A DNA stretch of 64,000 nucleotides from positions 744,001 to 808,000 of the forward strand of contig NZ_JAIUZO010000002.1 of assembly GCF_020171365.1 (NCBI RefSeq). The letters run 5' to 3'. Origin of the DNA: Qipengyuania gaetbuli (lineage in GTDB: Bacteria > Pseudomonadota > Alphaproteobacteria > Sphingomonadales > Sphingomonadaceae). The translations under genes were made by a program, and so were the position numbers. Below the pieces are notes generated by a model. It had not been told where the DNA came from. It ran no database searches and saw only the letters and a program-made list of their open reading frames with translations. Shown here one piece after another: positions 24,206 through 33,778 of this stretch (position 1 is its first letter; the number at the start of each line of letters is the position of its first letter).

Positions 24206-25225
24206 TCAAGCGACGCTGGCGCGTTCCACCAGGCGCACGGGGACCCGGCGTTCCGCCTGCTCCTCGCCCCCGGCAAGCGCGGTTTCGACCAGCATGCGGC
24301 CTGCTTCGGCAAAGTCCGGCTCCACTGTCGTGAGCGGCGGATTGCTGAATTCGCCCGAGCCGAGGCCGTCGAAACCGACCACCCCGACGGCAGCAGGCAC
24401 GCTCACGTCGCGCAGCGCCAGTTCTTCCAGTGCACCCAGCGCCATGGCGTCGCAGGCGAAGAACAGCCCGTCGAAGCTGGTCCCGCTCTCGGTCAGGCGG
24501 ATTATCGCATTGCGGCCTTGCGAAACGCGGTCCGAACCGATCGACACGAATGCCGGCCGCGCTTCCAGCCCTGCGCTTTCCATCGCCGCCTGGTAGCCTT
24601 CGAACCGTTCGCGGAATTGCTTCTGCGAGGAATTGGGATCGCCCACAAAGACGATGTCCTTCGCCCCGCCCTTCACCAGCCGTTCGACTGCTAGCCGGCC
24701 GCCTTCGCGGTTGTCGGAGCGCACCCACACGGCATCGTCGAAGGGCGAGCCCCAGAAGGCGATGGCCTTATTGTCATCCGCAACCGAGCGGAAATAATCC
24801 CATGCAGCAGAATTGGTCGCCGTGCCGATGACGACGACCGCGTCGGCCTGCCGCCGCGCGACATAATGGCCGAACAGCTCGTCTTCCTTCGCCTGGAAAG
24901 AGACAAGCGCCTCGTAGCCCCGTTCCGCGGCCGCGGCGCAGGTGCTGCCCAGCAGGCTGTAGTAGAACGGGTTGATCGCGGCAGGCCCCTGCCCGTCGCG
25001 GCCGATCACCACGATGGCGATGCTGCCCGTCTCGCCCTTGCGCAGGCCGGCGGCGCGCATGTTGACGTGATAGCCGAGTTCCGCTGCGGCCTGTTCGACC
25101 CGACGCCTGGTAGCCTCGGTGATGGTTTCGGACCCGGACAGCGCCCGGCTCACGGTGGACTGGCTTACCCCTGCCCGTTCGGCCACGTCGATCGACGTTA
25201 CCCTGTGCGGCCTGTTTGTCGTCAT
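24206..25225 (-). CDS. LacI-family transcriptional regulator
   Basis: A 339-residue repressor-type protein. The helix-turn-helix is VTSIDVAERAGVSQSTVSRAL (in parts: VAERAGVSQSTVSRAL), followed by the hinge TRRRVEQAAAELGYHVN. The rest is a periplasmic-binding-like effector domain with PFYYSLLGSTCAAAAERGYEA and GVVGFDGLGSGEFSNPPLTTV. The longer frame to 25360 has no homology before MTTNRPHRVTS, so the start is 25225. LacI proteins usually control an adjacent sugar or nucleoside gene; here the neighbours are an amidohydrolase and a PilZ protein, so the target is unclear. Confidence 0.9.
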   Translation of the reverse strand: MTTNRPHRVTSIDVAERAGVSQSTVSRALSGSETITEATRRRVEQAAAELGYHVNMRAAGLRKGETGSIAIVVIGRDGQGPAAINPFYYSLLGSTCAAAAERGYEALVSFQAKEDELFGHYVARRQADAVVVIGTATNSAAWDYFRSVADDNKAIAFWGSPFDDAVWVRSDNREGGRLAVERLVKGGAKDIVFVGDPNSSQKQFRERFEGYQAAMESAGLEARPAFVSIGSDRVSQGRNAIIRLTESGTSFDGLFFACDAMALGALEELALRDVSVPAAVGVVGFDGLGSGEFSNPPLTTVEPDFAEAGRMLVETALAGGEEQAERRVPVRLVERASVA

Positions 25226-25301
25226 GGCTCTGCGCGCGCTCCCTCGGCACTTGCCCCTATAGCTAGCCGATATGCCCGTCCAGTAAAGACGCGGGGGGTG
25301 C

Positions 25302-25658
25302 TTGCGCTGCCCGCCAAGGCATGAGAGGATTTTAATCGCGCTTAAACAGGGGGCTACCATCGAGACACGCCGGGAAGATCGCCATCTCGTTCATGTCGCG
25401 GGCGCCTATCGCGCCCGGCAAAGCGGTTCGCGCCAAATCTGGATCAAGGACGTGTCGGAATATGGCTGCCGCTTCTTCGACAAGTTTTCCGTCCTGCGGG
25501 TCGGCACCGAAGTTCTCCTGAAACTCGGAAATATCGGCCCCCTAGAGGCGCGCATTCGCTGGCGCGAGGGCAGCATCGTCGGCGCGGAATTCGACCAGCC
25601 GCTGCATCCCAGCGTGCTGGGACATATCACCAAGTTCATGTCGCAAGACGCTGGCTGA
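25302..25658 (+). CDS. PilZ-domain c-di-GMP-binding protein
   Basis: A 118-residue protein dominated by one PilZ domain. The c-di-GMP-binding motifs are RREDR (about residues 23-27) and DVSEYGCRF (about 49-57), followed by IRWREGSIVGAEF, which is typical of the strand region. No ATG is in frame at the start; TTG at 25302, preceded by a GGGGGG run, is the only usual start codon. It would sense c-di-GMP, perhaps from the GGDEF-EAL protein at 17.7-19.3 kb. It is transcribed divergently from the LacI gene. Confidence 0.75.
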   Translation: MRCPPRHERILIALKQGATIETRREDRHLVHVAGAYRARQSGSRQIWIKDVSEYGCRFFDKFSVLRVGTEVLLKLGNIGPLEARIRWREGSIVGAEFDQPLHPSVLGHITKFMSQDAG

Positions 25659-25758
25659 GGCTGCTCCGGTCGGCCATGCCCGACCATGCGCCGACGCAGG
25701 AGACAGGACGCTGACCTCGCAAGCCCGCATACGCAAGGGGATTGCCGCCCATGCCGGT

Positions 25759-25929
25759 CTAGAGAAAGGTTATTACCAGCGTCCAATCGCAGCCGAAATG
25801 CCTGAACGAGCGCGCACTCAGCGCCGCACAGCGCAGGTAGACGTCGAGCGGCGATTCGCCCGGCGGCAGCTTCGCCGTGCGTTCGCCTTCCTCCGGCACG
25901 ATCAGCAATCCATGAAAATGCGGTGCCAA
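25759..25929 (-). pseudogene. Probable remnant of a larger gene, 56 codons
   Basis: In the 398-base gap between the PilZ and monooxygenase genes the minus strand has an open stretch with protein-like content: PHFHGLLIVPEEGERTAKLP, then YLRCAALSARSFRHFGCDW. It could start at TTG 25929 behind AAGGGGAG, and it ends in TAG at 25759. The composition and the segment ALSARSFRHFGCDWTLV look like the N-terminal part of a longer glycosyltransferase-like protein that is cut off. I do not recognise the family with confidence. The remainder of the gap shows nothing I can assign. Confidence 0.35.
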
Positions 25930-26056
25930 GCGCGGCTGCTCCCCTTGCGTAAAACCGCCCTAATACGCCTGCACGATGAAATCGAGTTTCACATCGCAAC
26001 CGAGGCTGGCGCACTGCTGAATGTTGGGTTACGCTGCCCGGATGGGAGAGAGACCA

Positions 26057-27559
26057 ATGAGCGATCGCGCGACCGATTTTGACGTCCTGATTGTTGGCGC
26101 AGGCATTTCCGGCATCGGGATGGCCGCGCATATGAAGGAGAAGTCGCCCAACCGCAGCTTCGCCATCGTCGAACGCCGCGAGAACCTGGGCGGGACCTGG
26201 GACCTGTTCCGCTATCCCGGCATCCGTTCCGACAGCGACATGCACACGCTGGGCTTCGATTTCGAACCCTGGAAGCACGAGAAATCGATCGCCGATGGTC
26301 CGGCCATCCTCGAATATCTCGACCGCATCGTCGATGAACGCGATATCCGCCGCCACATCCGCTTCAACCACAAGGTCGTCTCGGCCGACTGGCGCGGCGC
26401 GGACGCTCGCTGGCACGTCACCGTCGAAGGCGAGAACGGCGAGCGCAAGCACCTCACCGCCAACTGGCTCTATCTCGGGTCGGGTTACTACGACTACGAC
26501 GAACCCTATGATCCGGGCTTCGATTTCGGCGAGTTCGAGGGGCAGGTCATCCATCCCCAGTTTTGGCCCAAGGACCTCGACTATACCGGCAAGAATGTCG
26601 TCGTGATCGGATCGGGCGCGACTGCGGTTACCATCGTCCCGTCGATGGCGGACAAGGCGGCCAAGGTCACCATGCTCCAGCGCACGCCGACATGGATGTT
26701 CTCGCGCCCGGCCAAGGATGCGCTGGCAAACTTCCTGCGCAAGGTCCTGCCGGAAAAGACCGCCTACAAGATCACTCGCTGGAAGAACATCAAGCTGCAG
26801 GATTTCGGCTTCAAGCGCGCACGCACCAAGCCCGAGAAAATGGGCGAGGGGCTGCACAAGCGGATCCGCAAGTCGATGGGCGCGGATTACGATCTGAAGC
26901 ACTTCACTCCGCCGTACAAGCCGTGGGAACAGCGCCTGTGCCTCGTGCCGGACGATGATCTGTTCGAAGCGCTCAAGAGCGGCAAGGCCGATGTCGTCAC
27001 GGGCCACATCAAGGCCTTCGAAAAGGGCGGCGTACGCCTGACCGACGACGGCTTCCTGCCAGCCGACATCATCGTCACGGCGACCGGCCTCAAGCTGGCG
27101 GTCGCCGGCAAGATCAAGGTGTCTGTCGAGGGGGAGCAGGTCGATTTCGCCCAGCGCTTTTACTACAAGGGCTGCATGTTCTCGAACATCCCGAACCTTG
27201 CGGTGGTGTTCGGCTATCTCAATGCCAGCTGGACGCTGCGGGCGGACGTCAATTCCGATTACGTGTGCCGCGTGCTCAACCTCATGGAAGGCATGGGCGT
27301 CGACATCGCCGTGCCGAACCTGCCGGAAAACCACGGGTTGGAAGAGGACGACATCTTCGATTTCTCGTCCGGCTACATCCAGCGCGGCAAGTCGATCATG
27401 CCGAAGAATGCCGTCGCCTTCCCCTGGCGTCTCAACCAGGAATACATCTCCGATCGCAAGCTCATGCGCGAACAACCGGTCGATGACGGCATCCTCACCT
27501 TCTACCGCAAGGGCGCCAATGCCCGGCGCACGGACGAGGCACTCGAAGCTGCGGAGTAG
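26057..27559 (+). CDS. Flavin-dependent monooxygenase (Baeyer-Villiger/FMO type)
   Basis: A 500-residue FAD/NADPH enzyme. The FAD-binding VLIVGAGISGIGMAAHM is at the N-terminus, followed by RRENLGGTWDLFRYPGIRSDSDMHTLGF (in parts: GGTWDLFRYPGIRSDSD), as in BVMO and FMO proteins. The NADPH-binding VVVIGSGATAVTIVPSMA is near residue 195. The C-terminal ATGLKL motif is also present. It would oxygenate a ketone or heteroatom in the cytoplasm. The start MSDRATDFD at 26057 is preceded by GGGAGAGAGA; the reading from 26021 has no support. It is followed 33 bases later by the CinA-like gene. Confidence 0.92.
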   Translation: MSDRATDFDVLIVGAGISGIGMAAHMKEKSPNRSFAIVERRENLGGTWDLFRYPGIRSDSDMHTLGFDFEPWKHEKSIADGPAILEYLDRIVDERDIRRHIRFNHKVVSADWRGADARWHVTVEGENGERKHLTANWLYLGSGYYDYDEPYDPGFDFGEFEGQVIHPQFWPKDLDYTGKNVVVIGSGATAVTIVPSMADKAAKVTMLQRTPTWMFSRPAKDALANFLRKVLPEKTAYKITRWKNIKLQDFGFKRARTKPEKMGEGLHKRIRKSMGADYDLKHFTPPYKPWEQRLCLVPDDDLFEALKSGKADVVTGHIKAFEKGGVRLTDDGFLPADIIVTATGLKLAVAGKIKVSVEGEQVDFAQRFYYKGCMFSNIPNLAVVFGYLNASWTLRADVNSDYVCRVLNLMEGMGVDIAVPNLPENHGLEEDDIFDFSSGYIQRGKSIMPKNAVAFPWRLNQEYISDRKLMREQPVDDGILTFYRKGANARRTDEALEAAE

Positions 27560-27592
27560 CATTTCGCGCGCGGCGCCCCTAACTGTGGCCGC

Positions 27593-28348
27593 ATGAACAA
27601 GCGCATCTATACCGCCGGTCTCGTCGTCATCGGCGACGAGATCCTGTCCGGACGCACGCACGACAAGAACATCGCGCAGGTCGCCAGCTGGCTGCAGGTC
27701 CAGAACATCCGGCTTGCCGAAGTGCGGGTGGTGCCCGACGTGATCGAGAAGATTGTGGAAGCGGTGAACGCGCTGCGCGCAGACAATGACTATCTCTTCA
27801 CCACCGGCGGCATCGGCCCGACACATGACGACATCACGGTCGATGCCGTGGCGAAGGCGCTGGGCGTGGAGGTGGTCATCCACCCCGAAGCCCGCGCGAT
27901 CCTGGAACGCTATTATGCCGACAAGGGCGGCCTCAACGAAGGCCGCCTGCGCATGGCCCGCGTGCCGGAAGGCGGGGAATTGATCCCCAACCGCATGTCG
28001 GGCGCACCCGGCATCCGCATCGGCAATCTCCACCTCATGGCCGGCGTACCGCACATCACGGCCGGAATGCTCGATGCGCTGACCGGCACGCTCGAGGGAG
28101 GCGACCCGTTGCTGAGCGAAACAGTCGGCGGGTTCATTCCCGAAAGCGAGGTCGCAGTGATGCTTCGCGATGTCGAGAAGGCGCACGAGAACTGCCAGAT
28201 CGGCAGCTACCCCTTCTTCCGCGAAGGCAAGGTCGGGTCGAACTTTGTGGTCCGCTCGACCGACCGCGCCGCGCTCGATGCTTGTATGGCCGCGCTGTGC
28301 GACGGGCTGGAGCGACAGGGCTTTGCCTTTACCCACGGGGGAATCTGA
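27593..28348 (+). CDS. CinA-like molybdopterin-binding-domain protein
   Basis: A 251-residue protein with the MoaB/Mog-like domain of competence/damage-inducible protein CinA. The start AGLVVIGDEILSGRTHDKN and FTTGGIGPTHDDITVDAVAKALG are characteristic. The C-terminal nicotinamide-nucleotide amidase domain of full-length CinA is absent, as is usual for this shorter alphaproteobacterial type. The exact reaction is unsettled; family members include ADP-ribose pyrophosphatase-like activities. It lies between a monooxygenase and a DUF2339 gene on the same strand. Confidence 0.88.
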   Translation: MNKRIYTAGLVVIGDEILSGRTHDKNIAQVASWLQVQNIRLAEVRVVPDVIEKIVEAVNALRADNDYLFTTGGIGPTHDDITVDAVAKALGVEVVIHPEARAILERYYADKGGLNEGRLRMARVPEGGELIPNRMSGAPGIRIGNLHLMAGVPHITAGMLDALTGTLEGGDPLLSETVGGFIPESEVAVMLRDVEKAHENCQIGSYPFFREGKVGSNFVVRSTDRAALDACMAALCDGLERQGFAFTHGGI

Positions 28349-28404
28349 TCGCGCCTTGCCTCGCCTAGCGCTTGCGCTAGCCTTCGGGCGGAAGGGGTGT
28401 CGCG

Positions 28405-31296
28405 ATGGAATGGTTTCTGGCTCTCGTCCTGTTCGCTCTGGCGTTACACCAGCGCGAGAAACTGCGCACCTTGCAGTACCGGGTCGAAAGCCTGGAAGGT
28501 GCGATCGACCACGTCCTTGCCTTGCTGCGGGAAGGCAAGGGCACCGATGCGACAGAGGCCGTAGTCCCTCCGGAACCGGCGAAAGCGAAAACCGCATCGG
28601 TCCCGGTGGTGGTCAAGCGATCCAGCGAACCGGCCGCGGAGCCGATTGCCGACCTTCCGCCACAGCCCCTCGCGCCGGAGCCGGAGCCGGAGCAACAGCC
28701 TGAAGAACAAGCGCGCCGGTTCGCCTTCGACTTCGAGGAACTCTTCGGTCGCCGACTCCCGATCTGGGCGGGCGGCGTCACGCTTGCCGTGGCGGGTGTA
28801 TTGCTGGTCCGGTACTCTATCGAAGCGGGCCTGCTTACGCCCAGCGTGCGGGTGGTACTCTCCTTCCTCTTCGGGCTCGGCCTGCTCGGCGGCGCGGAAG
28901 CCGCCTATCGCAATGCCGACCGCGTCGGGGACGAACGCGTGTGCCAGGCACTCGCCGGGGCCGGCCTCGCCACGCTCTATGCAGGCTTCTACCTTGCGGG
29001 CAGCCAGTACGACCTGATCGGCCAGACCGTCGCTTTCCTCGGCCTTGCGGTCGTGACCGCGGCGGCGATCGGCCTGTCCTACCGCTTCGGCCTGCCAAGC
29101 GCCGTACTGGGCCTGGTCGGCGGTTTCGCAGCGCCTGCCCTGGTCGGCGGGGAAGAAGCGAACCTGCCGCTGCTCGCGCTTTACCTTGCGCTCGTCACGG
29201 GCGGGCTGACCCAGACCGGCAATCGCCAGCAGCGCCCGTGGCTCGGCCTCGGCGCGCTTATCGGCGGCCTCGGCTGGGGCGGGCTGCTGCTGACCACGGG
29301 GGCGATGTCGGGTGTCGATGTCCTCGCGCTGGGGCTCTACTTCGTTCTCCTCGGCGCAGTCCTCCCCGCGCTTCTCGCGACCGAGAAGCTCGAGCGGCCG
29401 CTCCGCCTCGCATCGGCCGCGATTGCCAGCCTGCAACTCGCCGTGCTGGTCGACGAGGGCGGCTATTCGGCGCTTGCCTGGGGCCTCTACCTGCTGCTCG
29501 GCGGTGCGCTGGCATGGTTCGGATGGCGCAAGCACGAGGTCCGCCCTGCCAGTGCCATGGCAGCGACCATCGGGGTCCTGCTGCTCGGTCTCTGGCCTGC
29601 CCCGCCCGAAGCGGGGTTCGCGACAGTCGCCGCCGCGCTGGCCGCGATCTTCGCCGGTGTGCCCCTGTTCCACCTTCACACGAGAGCCGACCAACTGGTC
29701 GATCGGCTGAGTGCAGCACTCGTCCCGCTCGCGCTCGGCATCACCATGCTGTTGACCTTCGGGACGCTCGACCACGACAGCCTCCGTATCGTGGAAGCGC
29801 TGGCCTGCCTTGCGCTTGCCGCCCTGCCGGGAGCGGCCGCCTGGCTGCTCTGGAACCGCGAGGACGCGGTGAGCCTTGCGGCCAACCTTGCCTCCGCTGC
29901 CGTCCTCGCCGTGCTTGCCGGACTGTGCGTGTTGCCGGCCATGGCGACACCCTTCCTCTTGGGCGCTATCGCTGCCGGCCTCTGCCTGCTGCTCCGGCCC
30001 CGGTTGCAGGAAACCCTGCCGCTCGCCGCCGTCGCATGGGCGGCCGCGCTTGCCGCGCTGACGAGCGTTCCTGCCAGCGACGCCCTGATGCGAGAGATGG
30101 ATGCGCTGGTGACCGGGACCGGCCACACCAACATTGCCGGCATGCTCCGCTGGCTGGCTGGTGCTGCGCCCTTCGCCCTCCTCGCCCATTTGGAGCGTGA
30201 CGGCCTTCGCCGCGGTATTGCCGAGGCCGTCGCCGCCCTCGCTGCCTTTGCCGCGCTGGCGCAGGTGCTGCCGCCGATCGCCCTCGTGTGGACCGCAACC
30301 GCAGGCGTGCTGGCCTTGCGCTGGCGCATGCCGGGGCGCGACATGGCCATGCTAGCGCTGGCCGCCGCCATCGGCCTGTGGGCGTTCCTGCCGCTGGTCG
30401 ACTGGACAGGAGCGGGGGCCGTATCGCTTGCAGGGGATCCCTTCCTCCTTGCCTCGCTGCCATCGCTTCGCAGCACGCTGGGACACATCCTCCCGTTCGC
30501 CGTTGCCCTTGCCGCAGTGCGAGTTTCGGAGCGGGGTTTCCTGAAGTCGCCCGTGGCGCTGGGCTGGGCCGCACTGCCGGTAGGGTTCGTCGTGCTCCAC
30601 GTCCTGTTCAAGCAGGTCTTCGCGATCGAGACGATGACCGGTTTCCGCGCGGCAGGCCTGGCAGAGCGGACCGTCTTCGAAGCCCTCCTGCTTTCGCTCG
30701 GCTGGGGCGCGGCGAAGGGTATCGGTCGAATCCCCGCCGACAAGCGTGTCGCGACGGGCCTCGCGGTCCTAGCCTTGGCGCATTTCGCGGTCTTCACGCT
30801 GTTCTGGCACAACCCGCTCTTCGCGCTGCAGGCCGTCGGCCCGGTCCCTCTTGCGAACCTCGCGCTGGCCGCTTTCGCCGTCGCAATCGCCGGCCTGCTG
30901 TCTCTCCGCCTGTGGCATCCGCGCTGGCGGGTATGGATCGACGCGCTGGTCATGGCGACCGCGACGCTGGGGGCGATCACCCTGCTGCGGCAGGCGTTTG
31001 CCGGGAGCTATTTGCCCCAGCTGCCCATGTCGCAGGCCGAGGACCTGCTGCGTTCGCTGGTCGGCATCGTGCTGGCCGTCGCATTCCTGCTCATCGGCAG
31101 CCGCCGGGCAGAGCGCAGCTGGCGGGTCGGATCGCTGGTCCTGATGACCGGCACCGCGATCAAGGTGTTCGTCTTCGATACCGCCGGCCTCGAAGGCCTG
31201 GTGCGCATCGCCAGCTTCGTGGCGCTGGGAGCTAGCCTGATCGGCATCGGCTGGTTCTATTCGCGCCAATTGCGCAGCGAGCCGTCACAACAATGA
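28405..31296 (+). CDS. DUF2339 large multipass membrane protein
   Basis: A 963-residue integral membrane protein. Residues 1-15 form one hydrophobic segment, residues 20-105 are a soluble region with a short coiled coil and a Pro/Glu-rich stretch, and from RRLPIWAGGVTLAVAGVLLVRYSIE (in parts: LPIWAGGVTLAVAGVLLV) onward there are more than twenty closely spaced transmembrane helices. The signature WAGGVTLAVAGVLLV followed by a GL-rich helix series, and the ending KVFVFDTAGLEGLVRIASF, is typical of DUF2339. Function is not known; envelope-related roles have been proposed for the family. A terminator follows. Confidence 0.9.
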   Translation: MEWFLALVLFALALHQREKLRTLQYRVESLEGAIDHVLALLREGKGTDATEAVVPPEPAKAKTASVPVVVKRSSEPAAEPIADLPPQPLAPEPEPEQQPEEQARRFAFDFEELFGRRLPIWAGGVTLAVAGVLLVRYSIEAGLLTPSVRVVLSFLFGLGLLGGAEAAYRNADRVGDERVCQALAGAGLATLYAGFYLAGSQYDLIGQTVAFLGLAVVTAAAIGLSYRFGLPSAVLGLVGGFAAPALVGGEEANLPLLALYLALVTGGLTQTGNRQQRPWLGLGALIGGLGWGGLLLTTGAMSGVDVLALGLYFVLLGAVLPALLATEKLERPLRLASAAIASLQLAVLVDEGGYSALAWGLYLLLGGALAWFGWRKHEVRPASAMAATIGVLLLGLWPAPPEAGFATVAAALAAIFAGVPLFHLHTRADQLVDRLSAALVPLALGITMLLTFGTLDHDSLRIVEALACLALAALPGAAAWLLWNREDAVSLAANLASAAVLAVLAGLCVLPAMATPFLLGAIAAGLCLLLRPRLQETLPLAAVAWAAALAALTSVPASDALMREMDALVTGTGHTNIAGMLRWLAGAAPFALLAHLERDGLRRGIAEAVAALAAFAALAQVLPPIALVWTATAGVLALRWRMPGRDMAMLALAAAIGLWAFLPLVDWTGAGAVSLAGDPFLLASLPSLRSTLGHILPFAVALAAVRVSERGFLKSPVALGWAALPVGFVVLHVLFKQVFAIETMTGFRAAGLAERTVFEALLLSLGWGAAKGIGRIPADKRVATGLAVLALAHFAVFTLFWHNPLFALQAVGPVPLANLALAAFAVAIAGLLSLRLWHPRWRVWIDALVMATATLGAITLLRQAFAGSYLPQLPMSQAEDLLRSLVGIVLAVAFLLIGSRRAERSWRVGSLVLMTGTAIKVFVFDTAGLEGLVRIASFVALGASLIGIGWFYSRQLRSEPSQQ

Positions 31297-31299
31297 GAA

Positions 31300-31332
31300 A
31301 GGGCCGGAGGTTTCCCCCCGGCCCGTTTCTTG
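31300..31332. terminator. Bidirectional terminator between DUF2339 gene and rplA
   Basis: GGGCCGG (31301-31307) pairs with CCGGCCC (31318-31324). GTTTCTTGTTT follows on the plus strand and CTTTCTC on the minus strand, so it can serve both convergent genes. Confidence 0.8.
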
Positions 31333-31414
31333 TTTGCGCTATCGCTTCGCTGCATGAGCGCAGGGATAGTCATATCCCACCGAAGTAGGAAAGCGGCTTA
31401 TCGCCTGAGCGCTA

Positions 31415-32107
31415 TTACGCGCCTTCGACTTCGCCGAGGTCGACCTTGAGGCCCGGGCCCATCGACGAGGTCAGCGTGACCTTGCGGACGTACTTGCCCT
31501 TGGCGCCCGAGGGCTTCGACTTGACGATCGCGTCGGTCAGGGCCTTGAAGTTCGCCTTCAGGTCCTCGTCCTTGAACGACAGCTTGCCGATGCCGCTGTG
31601 GATGATGCCCTGCTTTTCGACGCGGAATTCGACCTGGCCGCTCTTGGCGTCCTTCACGGCCTGTTCCACGTTCGGGGTCACGGTGCCCAGCTTCGGGTTC
31701 GGCATCAGGCCCTTGGGACCCAGCACCTTACCGAGACGGCCGACGACGCCCATCATGTCCGGCGTGGCGATCACGCGGTCATAGTCGAGGTTGCCGTTCT
31801 GCATGTCTTCCATGAGGTCTTCGGCACCGACCTTGTCGGCACCGGCGGCCAGCGCCTTGTCGGCGTTGTCACCGCGGGCGAAGACAGCGACCTTGACGTC
31901 CTTGCCCGTGCCCGAGGGCAGCGAGACCATGCCGCGGACCATCTGGTCGGCGTGGCGCGGATCGACGCCGAGGTTCATGGCGACTTCGACTGTTTCGTCG
32001 AACTTGGCCTTGTGCTCGCGCAGCGTGGCGATGGCTTCGTCCACGGTGTAGAGCTTCTCAGCGTCCAGCTTCGCGCGGACCTGCTGGTTCTTCGTCTGCT
32101 TTGCCAT
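31415..32107 (-). CDS. rplA: 50S ribosomal protein L1
   Basis: A 230-residue L1, which forms the mobile L1 stalk of the 50S subunit at the E site and represses its own operon mRNA. Family signatures include [23 protein letters not shown] (in parts: [20 protein letters not shown]), [21 protein letters not shown] and [15 protein letters not shown]. The length is standard. It is 4 bases after rplK in the same operon. rplJ and rplL, often next, are not here; a terminator follows. Confidence 0.98.
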   Translation of the reverse strand: MAKQTKNQQVRAKLDAEKLYTVDEAIATLREHKAKFDETVEVAMNLGVDPRHADQMVRGMVSLPSGTGKDVKVAVFARGDNADKALAAGADKVGAEDLMEDMQNGNLDYDRVIATPDMMGVVGRLGKVLGPKGLMPNPKLGTVTPNVEQAVKDAKSGQVEFRVEKQGIIHSGIGKLSFKDEDLKANFKALTDAIVKSKPSGAKGKYVRKVTLTSSMGPGLKVDLGEVEGA

Positions 32108-32111
32108 GTCC

Positions 32112-32543
32112 TTAGCCCTCCACCACTTCGAGGCCCATCGAACGCGCGGAGCCTTCGATGATCTTCATGGCCTGGTCGATATCGTTCGCGTTGAGGTCGG
32201 CCATCTTGGCTTCAGCGATTTCCTTGACGGCGCTGCGCTTGATGGTCCCGGCCGAAACCTTGCCCGGCTCCTTCGAGCCCGACTTCAGCTTGGCAGCCTT
32301 CTTCAGGTAGAACGATGCCGGCGGCGTCTTGGTGACGAAGCTGAACGAACGGTCGGCATAGACGGTGATGACCGTCGGGATCGGAGCGTTCTTTTCGAGG
32401 TCCTGCGTGGCAGCATTGAACGCCTTGCAGAATTCCATGATGTTCACGCCGCGCTGACCCAGTGCCGGGCCGATCGGGGGCGACGGGTTTGCAGTGCCGG
32501 CGGGCACCTGCAGCTTGATATAGCCTTCGATTTTCTTGGCCAT
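32112..32543 (-). CDS. rplK: 50S ribosomal protein L11
   Basis: A 143-residue L11, part of the GTPase-associated centre where elongation factors and RelA act. The signatures [20 protein letters not shown] and [17 protein letters not shown] (together residues 10-45) are unmistakable, and the C-terminal rRNA-binding domain ends with [23 protein letters not shown] is its ribosome site. The gene is first of a two-gene operon with rplA. nusG, normally next to it, is 2 kb away behind two inserted plus-strand genes. Confidence 0.98.
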   Translation of the reverse strand: MAKKIEGYIKLQVPAGTANPSPPIGPALGQRGVNIMEFCKAFNAATQDLEKNAPIPTVITVYADRSFSFVTKTPPASFYLKKAAKLKSGSKEPGKVSAGTIKRSAVKEIAEAKMADLNANDIDQAMKIIEGSARSMGLEVVEG

Positions 32544-32982
32544 GATGGCCTCCTTTCACACTGTCGGCGGTGCTCTTTCGAACGCCGCCTCATGTTGAGC
32601 GGTCGAGCGAAGGCTTTACAGCCTTCTCCCGCACGGGTTTCCTTCGCTGTCGCTTGGGAAGGCGCGCACATAGCGATCTGGGCGCAGATTGCAAGCGCGA
32701 AGCGCCCTGTTGGACGCGAGTTGGAAAGCCTCCTGCTGCACCCCGACAGGATGGAACGGATGGAACACGGTCCTGGCTGGAAATTTCCGCCCCGCCGCGT
32801 GCTGCTCCTTCTTCGTGTCTTTGCTGACTTTCGGCGTTACCAGCATCTCGCGGCAGCTAGTCTTTGGCGGCCAAGTAGGAAAGTAAATGTCCCCGTGAAG
32901 GTTAATTCCGGTTATCGGCGTCAATATTCTTCCATTAAGAATTGAATACTATTAGACGGGGCAGGAATTCAGGGGGACTGTA
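32544..32982. promoter_or_regulatory. Divergent intergenic region rplK / pspA, 439 bases
   Basis: This gap carries the rplK leader on the minus side and the pspA promoter on the plus side. The last 75 bases before pspA are conspicuously AT-rich for this genome, and contain the inverted repeat ATTCTT-N5-AAGAAT at 32926-32942. I see no sigma-54 -24/-12 pair (TGGCAC-N5-TTGC) of the kind used by enterobacterial psp operons. Open frames inside the gap have no protein-like pattern. Confidence 0.5.
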
Positions 32983-33669
32983 ATGTTTCGTATCGCCATC
33001 CAGGTGCGGGAGCTCATTTCCAGCAACGTGACCAGCGCGCTCGACGGTGCGTCCAATCCGGCCAAGCTGCTCGCCCGGCTCCAGCGGGAAATCGAGGAAG
33101 CGCTGATCGGCCTTGCGGGCGAAACCACCAAGGCGCGCCGCCAGCAGGACCGGCTCAAGGCAGAACTCGTGCAGGCCAATGCGCAGGAGGCCGACTGGGG
33201 CGCCAAGGCCCGCGTCGCCATGGATAACGGCCGCGAGGATCTCGCCCGCCAGGCGCTGCTTGCCCGCGAGGACAGCCGCGGCAAGATCGCACAGCTCAAG
33301 CAGGACATCGCGCGCCTCGATGCCGACATGACCGAGATGCAGGAAGCGGAGATCCAGCTCGAGGCGAAGCGCGACGATGTGCGCAAGCGCCTCGCCGACC
33401 AGCTCGCCTCCGATGGCAATGCCTCCGGCTCGGCCCAGCGCGGCGGCTTTGCCAGCCGGACCGAGCGGCGGATGGACCACATCGCCGACCTCGAAAAGCG
33501 CACCGCCTTTGCGACCGAAGACGACGCCGTGGGCCGCGGCAATGCCTCGGTCGACCGCGAGATCGAGGAAATGCGCCGCGAACGCCTCGTCGACGATGAA
33601 CTCGCCGCCATGCGCGGCGCCGCGCCCGCCAAGCCGAAAAAGGCCGGCAAGAGCAGCAAGGCCGCCTGA
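32983..33669 (+). CDS. pspA: Phage shock protein A (PspA/IM30 family)
   Basis: A 228-residue peripheral membrane protein that senses and repairs inner-membrane stress by oligomerising on lipid. It begins with the amphipathic helix MFRIAIQVRELISSNVTSAL and the conserved DGASNPAKLLARLQREIEE, followed by long coiled coil (about 40-150) and a Lys/Ala-rich tail. An AGGGGGACT ribosome site precedes the ATG. pspBC and pspF are not adjacent; instead a CPBP-family membrane protease follows after 109 bases on the same strand. Confidence 0.93.
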   Translation: MFRIAIQVRELISSNVTSALDGASNPAKLLARLQREIEEALIGLAGETTKARRQQDRLKAELVQANAQEADWGAKARVAMDNGREDLARQALLAREDSRGKIAQLKQDIARLDADMTEMQEAEIQLEAKRDDVRKRLADQLASDGNASGSAQRGGFASRTERRMDHIADLEKRTAFATEDDAVGRGNASVDREIEEMRRERLVDDELAAMRGAAPAKPKKAGKSSKAA

Positions 33670-33778
33670 CAGGCTCCGCCATGCCACCCCGGTTTCCGGG
33701 GATTGGCAGGCAATTGGGAGTTGAAGCCCCGCCGCAGCCGGGCGATTGCCGGTTCACAGGCGGGGAGGCCTCACACGC

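Noticed and set aside
21072..24596. 1174-residue open frame on the plus strand opposite the amidohydrolase fusion
   Set aside because: It mirrors a real gene with signal peptide and domains on the other strand. Its residue composition (rich in R, H, D, G, A with no domain pattern) is that of a high-GC antisense shadow.
25406..28597. 1063-residue minus-strand frame across PilZ, monooxygenase and CinA genes
   Set aside because: It crosses several genes with clear products on the other strand and has no protein-family pattern.
32570..32924. Overlapping 85- and 102-residue frames in the rplK-pspA gap
   Set aside because: Neither has a ribosome site, hydrophobic pattern or motif; they overlap each other on opposite strands.
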